From Paragonimus westermani (Eukaryota; Platyhelminthes; Trematoda; Plagiorchiida; Troglotrematidae): DNA of 64,000 bases. The position numbers and the translations under genes are program-made. Positions 11,347-23,040 of the stretch are shown piece by piece. Below the pieces are notes generated by a model that made no database searches, was not told the origin of the DNA, and saw nothing but the letters and a program-made list of their open reading frames with translations. The stretch lies in assembly GCA_008508345.1 (NCBI GenBank), contig QNGE01000409.1, forward strand, positions 31,526 through 95,525, in the 5' to 3' direction. The first letter of the stretch is position 1, and the number at the start of each line of letters is the position of its first letter.

Positions 11347-12590
11347 TCAAATGAACACAGGCTTCTCTCCTACGTCATGCACTTCAGGCTTAGGTGATAT
11401 TCTGACCACATTTCTGGCGATAAATCGTTCCGAGTAGCCGTTATCATGAAGTAAGTTCTTTATGAATTCGAGTTCATTTTCTAACGTATCCTCTGAAAAA
11501 AATTTGTGTGCTCTATCAGTCAAGCAGCGTACCAGATACCTCTTCTGTTTTGGGTTACGATACTGTGAAAGTTCGTGTACTGACATGTCCATGTACTCTT
11601 GCGACGAACCCTACGTTGAATAGTTCCGTCTATCTGTCGATGTAAACGAACATCTGGGAAAGAAATCTCGTTTTCAGTCTTCTCCTCAAGTGTAAACTTT
11701 TCTGAATGGTTGGTGCAATTAAATGTGTCGAGTACTGTGTAGATATTAGTATCCAAACTGGCTACGATAAATTTATCGTCTACGTGTCGGTGGTATTGTC
11801 TGAAGTGGCTGGTGGTGGATTGAAGCGCGATGCGTTCAAGCTTTCCCATGAATATATCGGCCAAGAGAGGTCCGAGTGAGGATCCCATTGCTATGCCAGC
11901 TGTCTGGCGATACAGCACATCGTTGAACATCAGTTGTACATCGAATGTGCAATGGAACAGGAGCTATTTAAATTTAGGTGATGGTAACCCAATATCGATT
12001 CTGGTCTTAGGCAAGTAGTCACGGATAAAACTTACAGTTTCTAGCAGCGGTACGCTTGTGAATAACGATACTATATCCAGTGTTCATGATTTTTGTGAAG
12101 TATCACGTAAACTGAGCGGGGCAATCGCCTTTCGGACGCGTTCCAGTAGTTTCACTAGCCACTTCACCTTTGAGTGGTATGGCGAATTCATCACTTCAAT
12201 TATTGGACGAATCGACACACCAGGTTTTTGGACTTTTGGAAGTCCATAGAGATAAGGTGTAGTAGAACCCTGTGGTCGTAGTTGTTCATAAGTCGCGGGG
12301 GTTATCAGCTTTTCTTCCTTTAATGAATTAAGACACTTAGTGATCTGATTTTCGACATACTCGGTTTTGTCCCTCTCGTTGACAACTCTACGGAATTTGG
12401 TCTGGTCTGCAAGAATATCCTTCATTCTCTCTATTTGATCGCCTCGATTCATGATGACAATTCCAGTTGCTTTATATGATCTGCTGAGGAGGATATCTGG
12501 ATTCTCTTGAAGTATCTTTAATGAGTCTATATGTTCCTTAGTATAGCTGGTAGCAGTTAACAAGCGAATTTTTAAGTAACTCAAGGTCAT
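11347..12590 (-). pseudogene. Penelope-like reverse transcriptase domain, frameshifted
   Basis: Several frames together cover the domain. 12590-12084 holds ATGIVIMNRGDQIERM (the family's KADKGxxxVxM region), TPYLYGLPKVQKPGV and RPIIEVMNSPYH. 11930-11520 holds AGIAMGSSLGPLLADIFM and the catalytic box HRHVDDKF, where HVDD stands for the usual YVDD with both aspartates kept (near 11775-11786). 11592-11347 holds the thumb-like segment with ELEFIKNLLHDNGYSERFI. Frame changes near 12080 and 11550 break it. In an active element it would copy RNA by target-primed synthesis. Confidence 0.85.
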
Positions 12591-13156
12591 CTAAAGAACG
12601 CAGGGTAAAACCTTGCGTTTGACCGAAAAGATTCTCGAATTGCACCTCACGTTCTGGACCTTCTTTATTAGGTTGTGGGCAGTAACGCTTAAAACCGAAT
12701 GATGGCGCCTCGATTGTGATACGATCGAGACGTACACTGACTTGGTTTACTTGGAAATTCTGCTTGAGGCCTGGAAGCACAGAGATTGCGCAATAATGGG
12801 GCTGGTTTCTTCTGAGTCTATCTGGCAACCACTTATTTCACGAAAGCAGTGAACAATTTCCGTTCCTGATCTGTGAGGTTTTTCACTGTTGATTGTCGCT
12901 GCGCTAAATTTCACTCAAATTCGACAGTTCCTCCACGATGAGTATCAAGTTGACTTGGACTGTAGCGTTCCAGTGCCACGTTAATTATTTCGACATGGTT
13001 CCTGCATAGGGCCTGCCAAAATGTCTTCGGGTATTTGTTGCGATCAGTGGAGTCAGTGATATGTTCGACCGATTCCTTCGCCTCCACCAGACGAGTGGTC
13101 AAGTTCATGTACTCGTTAAGCGCCTCAACCACTCTGAGCTCCTTGGTTAATCTCAA
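12538..13156 (-). pseudogene. N-terminal region of the Penelope-like protein
   Basis: Two frames, 13156-12911 and 12828-12538, lie between the 5' pseudo-LTR and the reverse transcriptase. The first has a helical, charged sequence (NEYMNLTTRLVEAKESVEHI). The second includes FENLFGQTQGFTLRSLDDLE. They are assigned to the element by position and orientation. The first frame starts inside or next to the pseudo-LTR. A gap with no open frame (12829-12910) may be an intron or decay. Confidence 0.55.
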
Positions 13157-13235
13157 CGTTTCAAATATGCCTGTTTCGATTACGAGAATAAAGAGATAGA
13201 CGAACGTATGTTTCTGATCATTCGTCTTCAGGCAG
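13153..13235 (-). repeat. Pseudo-LTR, 5' copy, of the Penelope-like element
   Basis: This is the partner of 10646-10725. It has TCAACGTTTCAAATATGCC at its left and CATTCGTCTTCAGGC at its right. The minus strand can pair AGACGAA with TTCGTCT, and the other copy keeps the stem with one G-U pair. Confidence 0.7.
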
Positions 13236-14195
13236 GCCTGGTGATTTCATTATCTGTTCTCAGCAGTGTCACGGCGAGAGTACTCCAACTGGAAGGTTCA
13301 ACTGGTTTCAAAATACTGTTTAAAACTAATGAGTCTAGCGTCCTTTTCACCGGCTTGCATGATCCACAGAACAAGACAGACCGTAAAATAGTTGAACAGC
13401 TTTGCTGTCGAAGTGAACAAGCGGTACTTCCCTGTTAATGGAAGATTCAGAACTGCGCAAAATCTGATCGGGTGGAGAGGATTAGTGAGATGGCAACGGA
13501 AAATATGTGTTCTGTTTTCGTTACAATCACTCACAACATGGAGAGACAAACCGCAATTTCATTAAGTACAGTCATGCTTACCAATGCGTGGATCAAGCAG
13601 CGTTAGTAACAATGTAAGACCAGTGATGCCACGTATCAAGATATTGACTGGACTGGTATCCGCCTTTGCCTAGACTTGTTTCATAATGTCAACAATACTG
13701 AACACTTCTACAGTTCCTGTCTATTGTAAAGGGGACGGCAAATGTGTCCTTATGTTGTATCAGAAACACAAACTAACATTTTTAACTTCTGTGATACTGT
13801 TTTATTCATATCACTTAATAAGACAAGTTTTAAAACTATGACAGACGGCTGGAATGTAATCAGTTCTACCACAATTGTGGCATTTAGTTGTGCGTCAGTT
13901 GCAAGCTTATTTAGAGTTCTGTTTCTGCTAAAAGAAGCATTTCTCCATGTGTTTTTCTGTTTGGACGAGTGTTTGATAGAGCCATTCTGACTGCGTGCAT
14001 ATTCAAATCCCCGTGAAGTTTGAGAGTAACTCACTTTGACAGAACTGGGCTTAATGGACAAAACGAGTGAATGTACAAAAGCTGCGCCAGTCGCTTCATG
14101 ACACTGTTAATCGATAACTGGAATATCGAGAATTGAAGTTTGGACAGCAATAAGTTTTTCAGTGAAAACTGAATGCAATTAATTAATCATGGGCT
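13236..14195. other. No recognisable feature
   Basis: Overlapping short frames on both strands were inspected and match nothing I know. Confidence 0.5.
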
Positions 14196-14428
14196 TGATT
14201 GATTGTGGGCCAGGGGAGGTTAAGTGTCCGCACGAACTTCTTCTGAGCGCAGAGGTCAGGGTTGCGCAATCGGATGCTGATGGATTCGGCAACGGTCAAC
14301 ATTCGAAATGTTGACACATTCGAATGTTGAGTGTTGCCGAATCCATCAGCATCCGATTGTGCAACCCTGACCTCTGCGCTCAGAAGAAGTTCGTGCGGAC
14401 ACAACCTCCCCTGGCCCACAATCAATCA
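14196..14428. mobile_element. Palindrome of two Penelope-like 3' coding ends
   Basis: Arms 14196-14307 and 14319-14428 are near-perfect reverse complements around an 11-nt loop, with only a few mismatches. Each arm, read outward, encodes the Penelope-like C-terminus: AESISIR, then NPDLCAQKKFVRT. The minus-strand arm also keeps LNLPWP. The structure is therefore two truncated 3' ends fused head to head and pointing away from each other. Known: inverted and partly tandem copies are common products of Penelope-like retrotransposition. The right arm continues into a 3' UTR; the left loses similarity at about 14186. Confidence 0.85.
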
Positions 14429-14541
14429 CGTCCATGTTTAGAACAGTGATCACGTAACTGATAACAAACATGTCCTTAACCCATATTGACCGTTTATCTG
14501 ACTCACATTAGTCACTGTTTTCATATTTATTGTGTTGTAAT

Positions 14542-14582
14542 TAGCCTGATGATCAAACACAGAAAACAAGTCTTGTTCGCTA
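14542..14582 (+). ncRNA. Hammerhead-ribozyme-like motif in Penelope-like 3' UTR
   Basis: In order: TAGC (14542-14545), CTGATGA (14546-14552), a 9-nt spacer, GAAA (14562-14565), ACAA-GTC-TTGT (14566-14576), TC (14577-14578), GCTA (14579-14582). This gives the conserved CUGANGA and GAAA boxes, a 4-bp helix I (UAGC/GCUA), a 4-bp helix III, and a UC cleavage position between 14578 and 14579. Helix II is the weak point, since the spacer TCAAACACA offers only its outer U-A pair. Hammerhead ribozymes are known from Penelope-like elements. Activity here is inferred only. Confidence 0.4.
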
Positions 14583-14619
14583 CTCTGTGGTTCTCATGAC
14601 TTCAGTTGGTATTTTCGAC

Positions 14620-15824
14620 CGAATTGTGAATTTAAACAGCACTATTCTGAATCACCACCAAGGTCAGACACACCATTTCAGTGGTATAACTATCATAGCA
14701 CGCTTATGTATAATTAGCACACTGTGCCAATTTCCAACTCAACGTGTTTGATTTATGGTTGTTATTCCAACTTCTTCTGATCTGCAGCGTTCCATGAATA
14801 CCAAACCAAATAAACTTTCCGTTCGACCTGGCAGACGGACGTGTAAATGCCATGCAAACAACCGTCGCAGCTGGTCCTAGGACAGCAAGCCTGTTCAGTA
14901 TATGCCAGTTACTAGGTTAAGGTCGTGTATGTCTACATGCGCTGAATTTGTCCGATTTTGATTAGTTTTGATGGTGCGCAAAAATTCAATGCCGCATATT
15001 TGGGTAGAATGAGCGTCAACGTTGGGTGGATCGAAAAAAACGTGCCTTCGCATCTCTCATCAAATCAAATAAGATGCCTTTTAACAAACCATGTATGTGG
15101 ATTAGATTGATCTGTTATGAAGCGTACAAGATAGTCTTGAGCTCACTCATGTTTTACGGTATATTCACTACTTTTTATCACAGAGGGTTAATTTTTCTAA
15201 TGAGCGCACTGTAGCATGAAACCTGTGTGACACAAATTTTCACCTAACACTCATCAACAATTACGAGACCATTTGGCGTTGCGGGCTCTGTCCGATGAAA
15301 CTTCTGAACTTGTTGTTTCGATCTGCTGCTCGGTGAGTAGTGAACGTTCAAAAACCGGTGTTGAAGATGGTATTGTCTGCATTGAAGCGAATGATTTGTG
15401 CTCAATAATTGGAGAGTATCCAAGACGGGTTACCAGCATTCCACTACTGTTTGTTCTTGATCATACAATGCGGAATACAGTGTACAAAACTTCCCTTGAA
15501 GCATGTATGAAGTAATAGCCAAGAAATCGTTGAGCGAATGAACAGATATCGAAAAATTTTCCGGCGAAGTCCGCTTTGTAGGGTACAGCAAAAATGAGTG
15601 GTTAGGCCAGGAACAACGTCATTCCCTCCCGATTCCAACACGACAGTAACTTTGAAACATTGAGCTTTCGTGGTCCATGGCATAAAATGCGAACGTCGCG
15701 AGACGTTACGACTTTGTTTACCGACGCCAGATGCACACAAAACACCAGAGGTTAAATGAAAGGCCGTATGAAAACAAGAACGGTGATTTTGGACGAGACA
15801 CGCCAACAAAGTCACTGTCAGTTT
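14620..15824. other. No recognisable feature
   Basis: Short frames only; no family or repeat match could be named. Confidence 0.5.
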
Positions 15825-16285
15825 GTTGGAGAACTACACTTTTTTCGTCCACAACCGTCTCCTTCCTCAAGAAAACGATTTTATCCAATCAGAATGAGCA
15901 GAAATGTCGTGAACAGTCGATAGGTAATCTCCGCTATTTTTCACATGTTCGGCCTCTGTTCCGTTATGCTCATCGTAGGCTGAGTGACCTTAACTAACCT
16001 TTTGATCTTCTAATTCGAGAATATTTGTGGGTCACTATGCACCATATGCCACAGAGTTTGCAATTTTCTCATTGTCACACACGTTTCTGAAGCGGAACAA
16101 AGTTGATTTCTGTACCCGTGTTTTGGTTTGCCTCCGGAGCAATTAACACGGAGATTTGTGTAGTTTTCGGAACCAATATTTTTCGTGTTAATTATTACGA
16201 TGAAGAGAATCCGATTTCTGTCAATCCCACTACTTCAGTGTGTACGAACCAACATATTCTATCAAGAGTTCACAACATAGTTCCA
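15825..16285 (+). repeat. Diverged third copy of the 55.8/60.5-kb repeat (left end only)
   Basis: The stretch parallels 60445-60910. Shared landmarks include TTTTTTC-GTCCA, TATCCAATCA, CTGAGTGACCTTAA, TCGAGAAT, GGTCACTATGCA and ACACACGTTTC. Many substitutions and small indels are present. Similarity to the 60.5-kb copy begins about 70 bp before the point where the two 2.5-kb copies start to agree, so the ancestral unit extends further left. No A+C skew is present here. Confidence 0.75.
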
Positions 16286-19200
16286 TGGCAATGACACTCA
16301 TTGAACCAACACCTTCTGTTTGCAGACATGTGGTCAACATTGCTTGGTCAGCATAGCTTATGGGCATGGTAACACCCTCGGGTTTCAATTGCCTGACCAA
16401 CAAGTGAACTAGATTAATGGATCAGTCAGCTAACCTGTATCCAAGACGTGTTTAGCAATCGAACTCACAAAGCTGCGAATTCTTGTTTGGTGCATCACTG
16501 TGTCCGATAAACACTTCGGCATAAATGCCACTATTCGTTGTTGCAAGCTTGGGGCCTTCCTACCAATATACTTGTCGTCCAAAGTATAGTTGCGTACAGA
16601 TATATTAATGTGAAGTACGTGGGTGAATAATATATATATATATCTGTATATAAATTACGTGTGTAAAATATTTGAAGATCAGACCGAGTCAAATGAGTCA
16701 TTTTGAGCAAGGCTATACTAAAAGTCTATCCGAGTGTGAACGCTGTAATCGTATGTTGATGCCTTATCATTTCAAATAGGTCATTAAAAATCAGAAAAAG
16801 GCTAAGTAAACTTGACAGTAATTTCTTGGGTTGGTCACGGCATATATTCGACTGTCACTGTGTGGTTCTTCTAACGTAATCACTCTGATAACAGCAAGAA
16901 AACTGGCGAAAACTGACGAGGGCTTGTATATTTAGGCATCCGACTGGCTGCTTTGACAAGTGTAATTTCAAAATTCAAATACTGCACAGCGGCACCATGA
17001 TAATTTAAACAATTGAGTGGCCGCTTTAAGATGGAGAGTGAATATCACCTTCTTATATCGTCATACCTGAGAGTTGACATTTGAACAAACGGTGAGAGCG
17101 AATATAGAAGAACATAATAATGCTTCCAAATACGAACCTCATTCCTCCAAATCTCAATTCCTATCAAATGTTCAGCTTGCCTTGTATGTAGTATCAGTTT
17201 GAACTTCATACAACACCTACCGGGTCAATACAGACGAAGGATTTTGTGCAGGATCGTAGAGTTGTAAAATCCCTATCGGATAGACCACAATTAAGATACA
17301 TTCCAATTTAACGGGCTTGTGTAATGTTGCTTAAGTAATCATAGGACAATAAATTTTGCAGGCTGCTTCGAATTTCTATATATAAAAAAGTGGACATACA
17401 ATTCACAACTTGATCACGATTTTACTAATTAGGAATGAATTGAAAATTATTTCGCATAACGCACTTTCTGGCAGAGTTCAGCCTGAAACCTGGTAGGTGC
17501 TCACAGGGACCGGCTACAGGTAGTGAATGGATTATTGAAGTTGTTACTGTCCAGAATTTTATTTTGTCAGTGCTGTCTGCGTGGGTGTTTAGCACGCTTT
17601 CTCAAGAACAGATATTATTAAACGTATACACGCAAACCGCTTATGCACCAGTTAATCATTCGACTGAGAAGTACATATGCTGTGGCTAGTGAACACTCTG
17701 AGTGAGTGGAATCTGACGAATTATGGATGAACCTAAGAGGTACACTTTGAGATCTGCTTCCCTACTCGTATGTGTGGCATGACTAACTCAAGAAACGAAT
17801 TCACATGGAAAACCAACCGGACTAGATGGTGGTCAACAAACACGGACAATAGATGAACCTCCTGTACGGTTAGGGTCAAGCAAAATGTTTTACTTGTATA
17901 CACTTAGCATACAACCTAAAAAAGAAATCGGAGCCTCCGCTGAGTGAAGCAGTGATGAAAACCTGGTCCAGTAGGTTGGGTGCATTGCGTAGTTTCGACT
18001 TGATTGAACAGTTTCATGTGAGGATCTATCGTTAGGATTCAACACTACAGTTACCATGTCAGGAAACCTGACCACTGATTACGAAAAATTGCATCGTAGG
18101 GTTTATGGGTGTTTACTCAGTGATGCCTGTTGTTTAGACCCATGACTCGGTGGTTACCACGTCCGTCACTCAATCACGCTGACGGAGGTACAAATGCCGG
18201 TCATAGCAAGACTCCGAATTAACAGAGAACAAACAAGATCACAGTGAACCTAATCCGAAAGAGTCGACTGGAAAATTGATTTGAACACACAGCTACTGTA
18301 AACTATAACTGATATTCACTGTATGCAGTGAGTTCCGGTTGGGCGGGCGTTGGAAGTGGTGTACTTGTTTACTCCCATCTTCATAAAGGTACATTCCATT
18401 ATGACAATAGATTACACATGTACGGTTACTACATTCAAATGATCGAGAGTGAAAATATAACGTGAATGTCATTGGTAAGAACAGTGATCACAAAAATATT
18501 CAAAGCACAAGAATCATAATCTCACAAGTAAAAGTGGGCTGATCACATCTAACCAGAAATGAGTATTCTTAGATTAACACTTTTGTTAATATATGATGAT
18601 GGCGTGATTTTTTCTCGGCTCAAGATCCGCGCCAACATAAACGGCAATGATTTCAAAGGTCATGGATTACTGACCTTGTAGACTTGTGCGAATCAGTAAC
18701 AGATGTGGTGAATATTATCAAATGATTCACATCGCTTCTGCAAACTACAATATTTTAGCTTAGTACTAATGGTAGAAAAGTTGCACGGTGCGATGTGAAT
18801 ACGCATGTTATTCAGTTACCTACAACTTGAGCTGCATGATAATTCGAAATAGGGAGTTTTCAGCATGGTCCCCAATGCCTAAAGTAACGTAAAGAAAGAT
18901 CCAGCTTTTTATATGCTTGACTATGGAAATCAATCTGAAAGCTACTTTCTGAACAGTCCTTCTCTAAAAAAAACAAAGTACGGGTCTCATAGGATGGTCG
19001 AACCACAAAAGAACAGCGGACCTACCTTGTGGTTGTGAATCGAGTTTGTTACCCACTATCATCGTCCGTGTACTAAGCATGATTCAATAATCACAAACGA
19101 ACGTTTGACCATGTGTAATGTTAAAATACAGCATAGCACCCATCTACTTCGAGAGTCATAGTAAGGAACTTAAGAGGCATATCGGCTCAACACCATTTCT

Positions 19201-19857
19201 TAAGAAGTGAATTTTCAAGGAGTTCATGCAACTGACTTTATCGAACAAAATACATCAGGTTCATTCGATTTAACTATTATAAACACTAAATTTGAGCATG
19301 GACCACTAAAGTGGTGTCGGTTATAAAGCTACATAATGTTTGCAGTCACGTAATGAATGGAAAGACGGCAAGCTATAGTCTCTACGTGGATGGATCATAA
19401 ACGACCAGTGACCGGTTGATAGTGCGCACACTGCGATCACAGAGTATGGTTTGCGACCAGGCTAATCAACACAACTAGTTGAAAACAACGTGCGGACTTC
19501 AATCGCCTGGCATATTCAAGTCAACATAGACTGTAAGTTTCCACTTACGTCATTTGTATTGTGACTGCCCTTGAGTTTTACGCCTTCTCCATGACAAGGC
19601 TAATCAGTACCCGCCGTCCAGCATTGCTTGCCTACAAACTGTTGAATCAGACAGCCTATCTGACTTGGAATTGATAGCATACCCTCCTGTGGTGTAAACT
19701 TCACGTACAGGAGTTTTCTCAGTTGTCGTTGTCCACTACCGCACGATCTGGAAGTAACGAAGAACAAGGTGATGTGAATTGTCCAGCCGCAAAACCTATC
19801 AATGAGTTCACGAGGCAAGCCATAGTTTTGATTGGGTAGTAAATGGTTCTTTTTCAG
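16286..19857. other. No recognisable gene
   Basis: This is AT-rich intergenic-looking sequence with many stops in all frames. An (AT)n run lies at about 16628-16653. Nothing else could be named. Confidence 0.5.
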
Positions 19858-20136
19858 AATCAGCGAAGTTATTTGTACCCGCTTCTGCACCTACCCAAGC
19901 CTCACTGGGAAACATATGCGATTGAAATTCTACAGACCCTGATTACCCATTATCCATCGTTTTCAAGAATGACGCAGCTTTCAGTTAGACTGTGGCTTAA
20001 TTGGCTAACCACTGTTTTAAACAACGAAAGAGTGCTGACAGCTGAAGAAAACGTACATCAAACCAATTCCCAGGAACAGAATGGCCAAATTTCGCCCGAT
20101 TTCCTACAAGTTTCTGACGTCGACAGTTTTCGATAA
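19858..20136 (+). CDS. Weak candidate terminal exon, unrecognised
   Basis: TTCTTTTTCAG ends at 19857 and the frame stays open to a TAA at 20134-20136. The product starts NQRSYLYPLLHLPKPHWETY and continues with leucine-rich, helix-like sequence (IEILQTLITHYPSFSRM, LWLNWLTTVLNN), somewhat like an alpha-helical repeat protein. No family was recognised, and neither a partner exon nor a polyadenylation signal was found. It could be chance. Confidence 0.25.
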   Translation, partial: NQRSYLYPLLHLPKPHWETYAIEILQTLITHYPSFSRMTQLSVRLWLNWLTTVLNNERVLTAEENVHQTNSQEQNGQISPDFLQVSDVDSFR

Positions 20137-21789
20137 ACTAACTTTTGATCGAAGTGGAAATCTGATTTAATAACTGGGACTCTAAACTAGTTTTTCTCTC
20201 ATTACCAGATTGCAACCTTTCATTTGCTCACGTTTCTCTTCCACTCCACTCTACCATGGCATGATGAAAGTATGGAGCGGTTCCCATGTTTCTTAAATTG
20301 AAACAATGCATAGACGAACGCTAACAAAAAATTCAACTTGTCTATTTCGGTCATCAAGTCACAGTATTATTCACCATCAGATCTGGCGTTGTGCAAAATG
20401 TAACCTTCTCCCATTTTATTGTACTTTATATTGGAAATCTATTTTCAAATACCTCTTAATTATATGACTTGACCACTTCATATTACTACTGTCTTCAACG
20501 AAGTCAGCGATGTCTTTATATATACATATATAGCGTTAAAAGTTCCCATTCTATGACATGCAACAGGACTATTCGTCAATGGATTTAAGCTGTTCCATTG
20601 GATGAACTTCCACTCACTACTATCTCGCACTTGTTTTCGATGAATTTTATAATCTTCCCACATCCTAAAATCCTTATCAGGTAGCAGTCGCATTACGCGC
20701 AAAATTTTGTTTTCTTTTACCGTTCTTCGTCACTGGATGACAAAAACTCAGCCCAGGTTAAACGCCGTTTGGATAGCTCAACCAAACGCATACACTTCAT
20801 AGCTCGACCGGTATTCGTGGAAAGCACTCACAGGTCATGTTAACTGTGAATGGTCAACGTAAAACGTGTGTTAGGACAACTTTGAACTGATTTACTCTTT
20901 CAGATCAGTAAACAATAGAACGGGAAAGGACAGTAAAGAGACTAATAAATCGATCGCCTTTTATCTGATACTGATAAGGACGAGTTGCAGAATGTGAGGT
21001 CTTACAGACGCTCTCTAGCTAAACGTTAATCAGTTGCCACAGTGAAACCGGTACAATCCTTCTAGCGCTGGATGCACATGGCAAAGAAAACAGAATGAAT
21101 AACAACAATGGTAGATTTACCGAAAGTAGAAATGGACGGAAAGCATTTGGTTGCTTACAAAATGAGGTGGGATTATACCTGGTAGACTGTCACGGCTTTC
21201 GTAAACTTCGTAATGCTGCAGGATTTTGAGCGGGAGATTGATAGGAAGACGGCAGGTGCGAAGACATTCTGTCGGTTCTCTTTTGACTGTCTCGTGATAA
21301 AGGTTCTGTTCAGGTAAGTAGTAGTTTACTTGGGGATGACCTCAGTGGCAATTCTTTGGTAGGGGCAGGCGTATCTGTATTGTGACCAAAGAACTGGAGT
21401 GCACAATTTTCGTAGATTTGTCGAGTCGAAACAGAGGGCACACGCTTTTGTTATACAGCTAAAGTAAGCACTCGCATGTTAATAGCAGTGGCTCTAGAAT
21501 GAAACATAATAAATTGAAAACTCTGCGTGGTTTCACTTTAAAGTTTCTTTTTCGTTTGCTTCTGATCACTTCACTAGTTTAAAACATGCGTCCACCTTAA
21601 TATCGTCTACCTTCAAGACACTTCTTTCCCATCCATATTCAAGACAGCTAAAGAAAAAGTCATCTCTTCTAAGTTAATTTTCCAAACAACTCACGTTACA
21701 ATAATGATAATGATCAAACATTTGATATATGTTCTTTAAACTTGCAAGTCATTTCATTTGATAACCAACCGTCACTAATTAAAGTCAGT
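20137..21789. other. No recognisable feature
   Basis: Nothing supportable was seen. Confidence 0.5.
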
Positions 21790-22335
21790 TTTTATGTATT
21801 CACTGCTATCTGTCTAATCTCTGATTTGCATTGTCTCTTCGGTAGGCAGAATCCAAGTAGTTTTACAAGTTTACCATTTTTCAAATCAACCGCAGCCCCT
21901 ACGTCGTATGAAGTGACAGTCAACTGTTCTGTTACACGGTAACCGATTCGATCACCGACCTCTGAAAGGCCAGGAGTCCAGTACAAAAGTTTGTAGATCA
22001 GTCTAACCACTAATGCATACTGTTAAATCATCCTGTTGGCCAAATTAACGACTGCTGTTTCTGTGCTTATAACACAGCGCTCTCTTCTCCCACTGAACTG
22101 TACTTTAAAGCAAACTGCTATATTATCCATTACACTTAACGCCGGATCAGGTGCCAAACGAATAGAAAAACATCTGATGAGGCTACTTTTAAATACGGCT
22201 TTTCTTTGCCTAAAAACTAACTTCATAGAGAGGTCGAGATTTTTCCGAGCTCCTAACACAAACTGGTACAATTCTCTTTCGTCCTCTCGACCTTCATTTC
22301 TGTTACTTTCTGAGTCACCTCATTCATCAGCGTGA
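21790..22335 (-). CDS. Weak candidate coding blocks, unrecognised
   Basis: On the minus strand an open block from about 22312 to 22023 has an acidic, basic-mixed start (SNRNEGREDERE) followed by LYQFVLGARKNLDLSMKLVF. A second, after a good acceptor CCTGGCCTTTCAG at about 21972, reads VGDRIGYRVTEQLTVTSYDV. The composition looks protein-like, but no family is recognised and no clear donor links the two. The overlapping plus-strand frame at 22036-22335 looks less convincing. Confidence 0.2.
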
Positions 22336-22954
22336 TTCGAGGATTACTTAATTCACTTGGTTCGTTTGCCATGACCGAGTTAGCAGTCAGAGAGTTTCCT
22401 AAGGGAACTTGATGGGCCATCTGGAGACGATTTTGATTTGTTCTTGAACCATTAGTCTCATCACTTCCAACATCCGTTTTCCGAATTCATGTCCAAATCC
22501 GGAAGACACTTGGCAGTACTAAGCGGAATGACATGGCGTGGATGAGGGCCACAGTTCTGGGATCGCGCTGGGTGATTCTGAACAACTGTAATGACTTGTG
22601 ACAGGCGACGTTGTTCCCACTCATTGTGATCAGCGCTTCCTTCGCGGTTGCTCGTTCTTACTCCATGAAGTCGATACGAGCCGTCTGCTGATTCACCATC
22701 CCTCCCGTCTTAAGAAACAGTTGCACTACTGTAGCGAGAAGGCGTCCAGTAAAGGCTCTTGCGGGATGACCATAAATCCCATCTTTTATGTACTGCTATG
22801 CAAGTTCTCCAGAAAGCTCCAGATATACTCACTATCGAACGCCTGCGGTCACGTTACTTTAATCGCTAATCCGTTTTGCGGAACGTAACAGTTAGGAGCG
22901 AAAAATGCGAGTAGCACAAAGAATCTTTTTCGGCCAATACCCTCCAGTGTGAAA

Positions 22955-23040
22955 CATTGAATTTGAACATCGCACTCGTTAGAGCTCCTCATTAATGCAC
23001 ACTCTGGCTATTGCTGGTACCTGAACTTCAGGTGTTCCCC
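22955..23040 (-). repeat. SINE fragment
   Basis: TCGTTAGAGCTCCTCATTAA and following bases parallel 32236-32300 (CATTAGAGCTCCTCAGTAGT...), including a degenerate equivalent of the tRNA-like head (TGGTACCTGAACTTCAGG). It is a short, old copy. Confidence 0.55.

Larger units (their letters stand above)
10646..13235 (-). mobile_element. Near full-length Penelope-like retroelement with pseudo-LTRs
   Basis: A minus-strand element runs from a 5' pseudo-LTR (13153-13235) through an N-terminal region, reverse transcriptase and GIY-YIG endonuclease to a 3' pseudo-LTR (10646-10725). Length is about 2.6 kb, and the order matches endonuclease-bearing Penelope-like elements. The reading frame is split over at least five pieces, so it cannot act on its own as assembled. 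Divergence between the two pseudo-LTRs suggests an old insertion. No clear target-site duplication was found. Confidence 0.8.

Noticed and set aside
13153..13235. Hammerhead ribozyme in the Penelope-like pseudo-LTRs
   Set aside because: CTGAAGA and GAAA boxes occur, but no helix I or helix III with a UH site in the right place could be drawn. A simple hairpin fits better.
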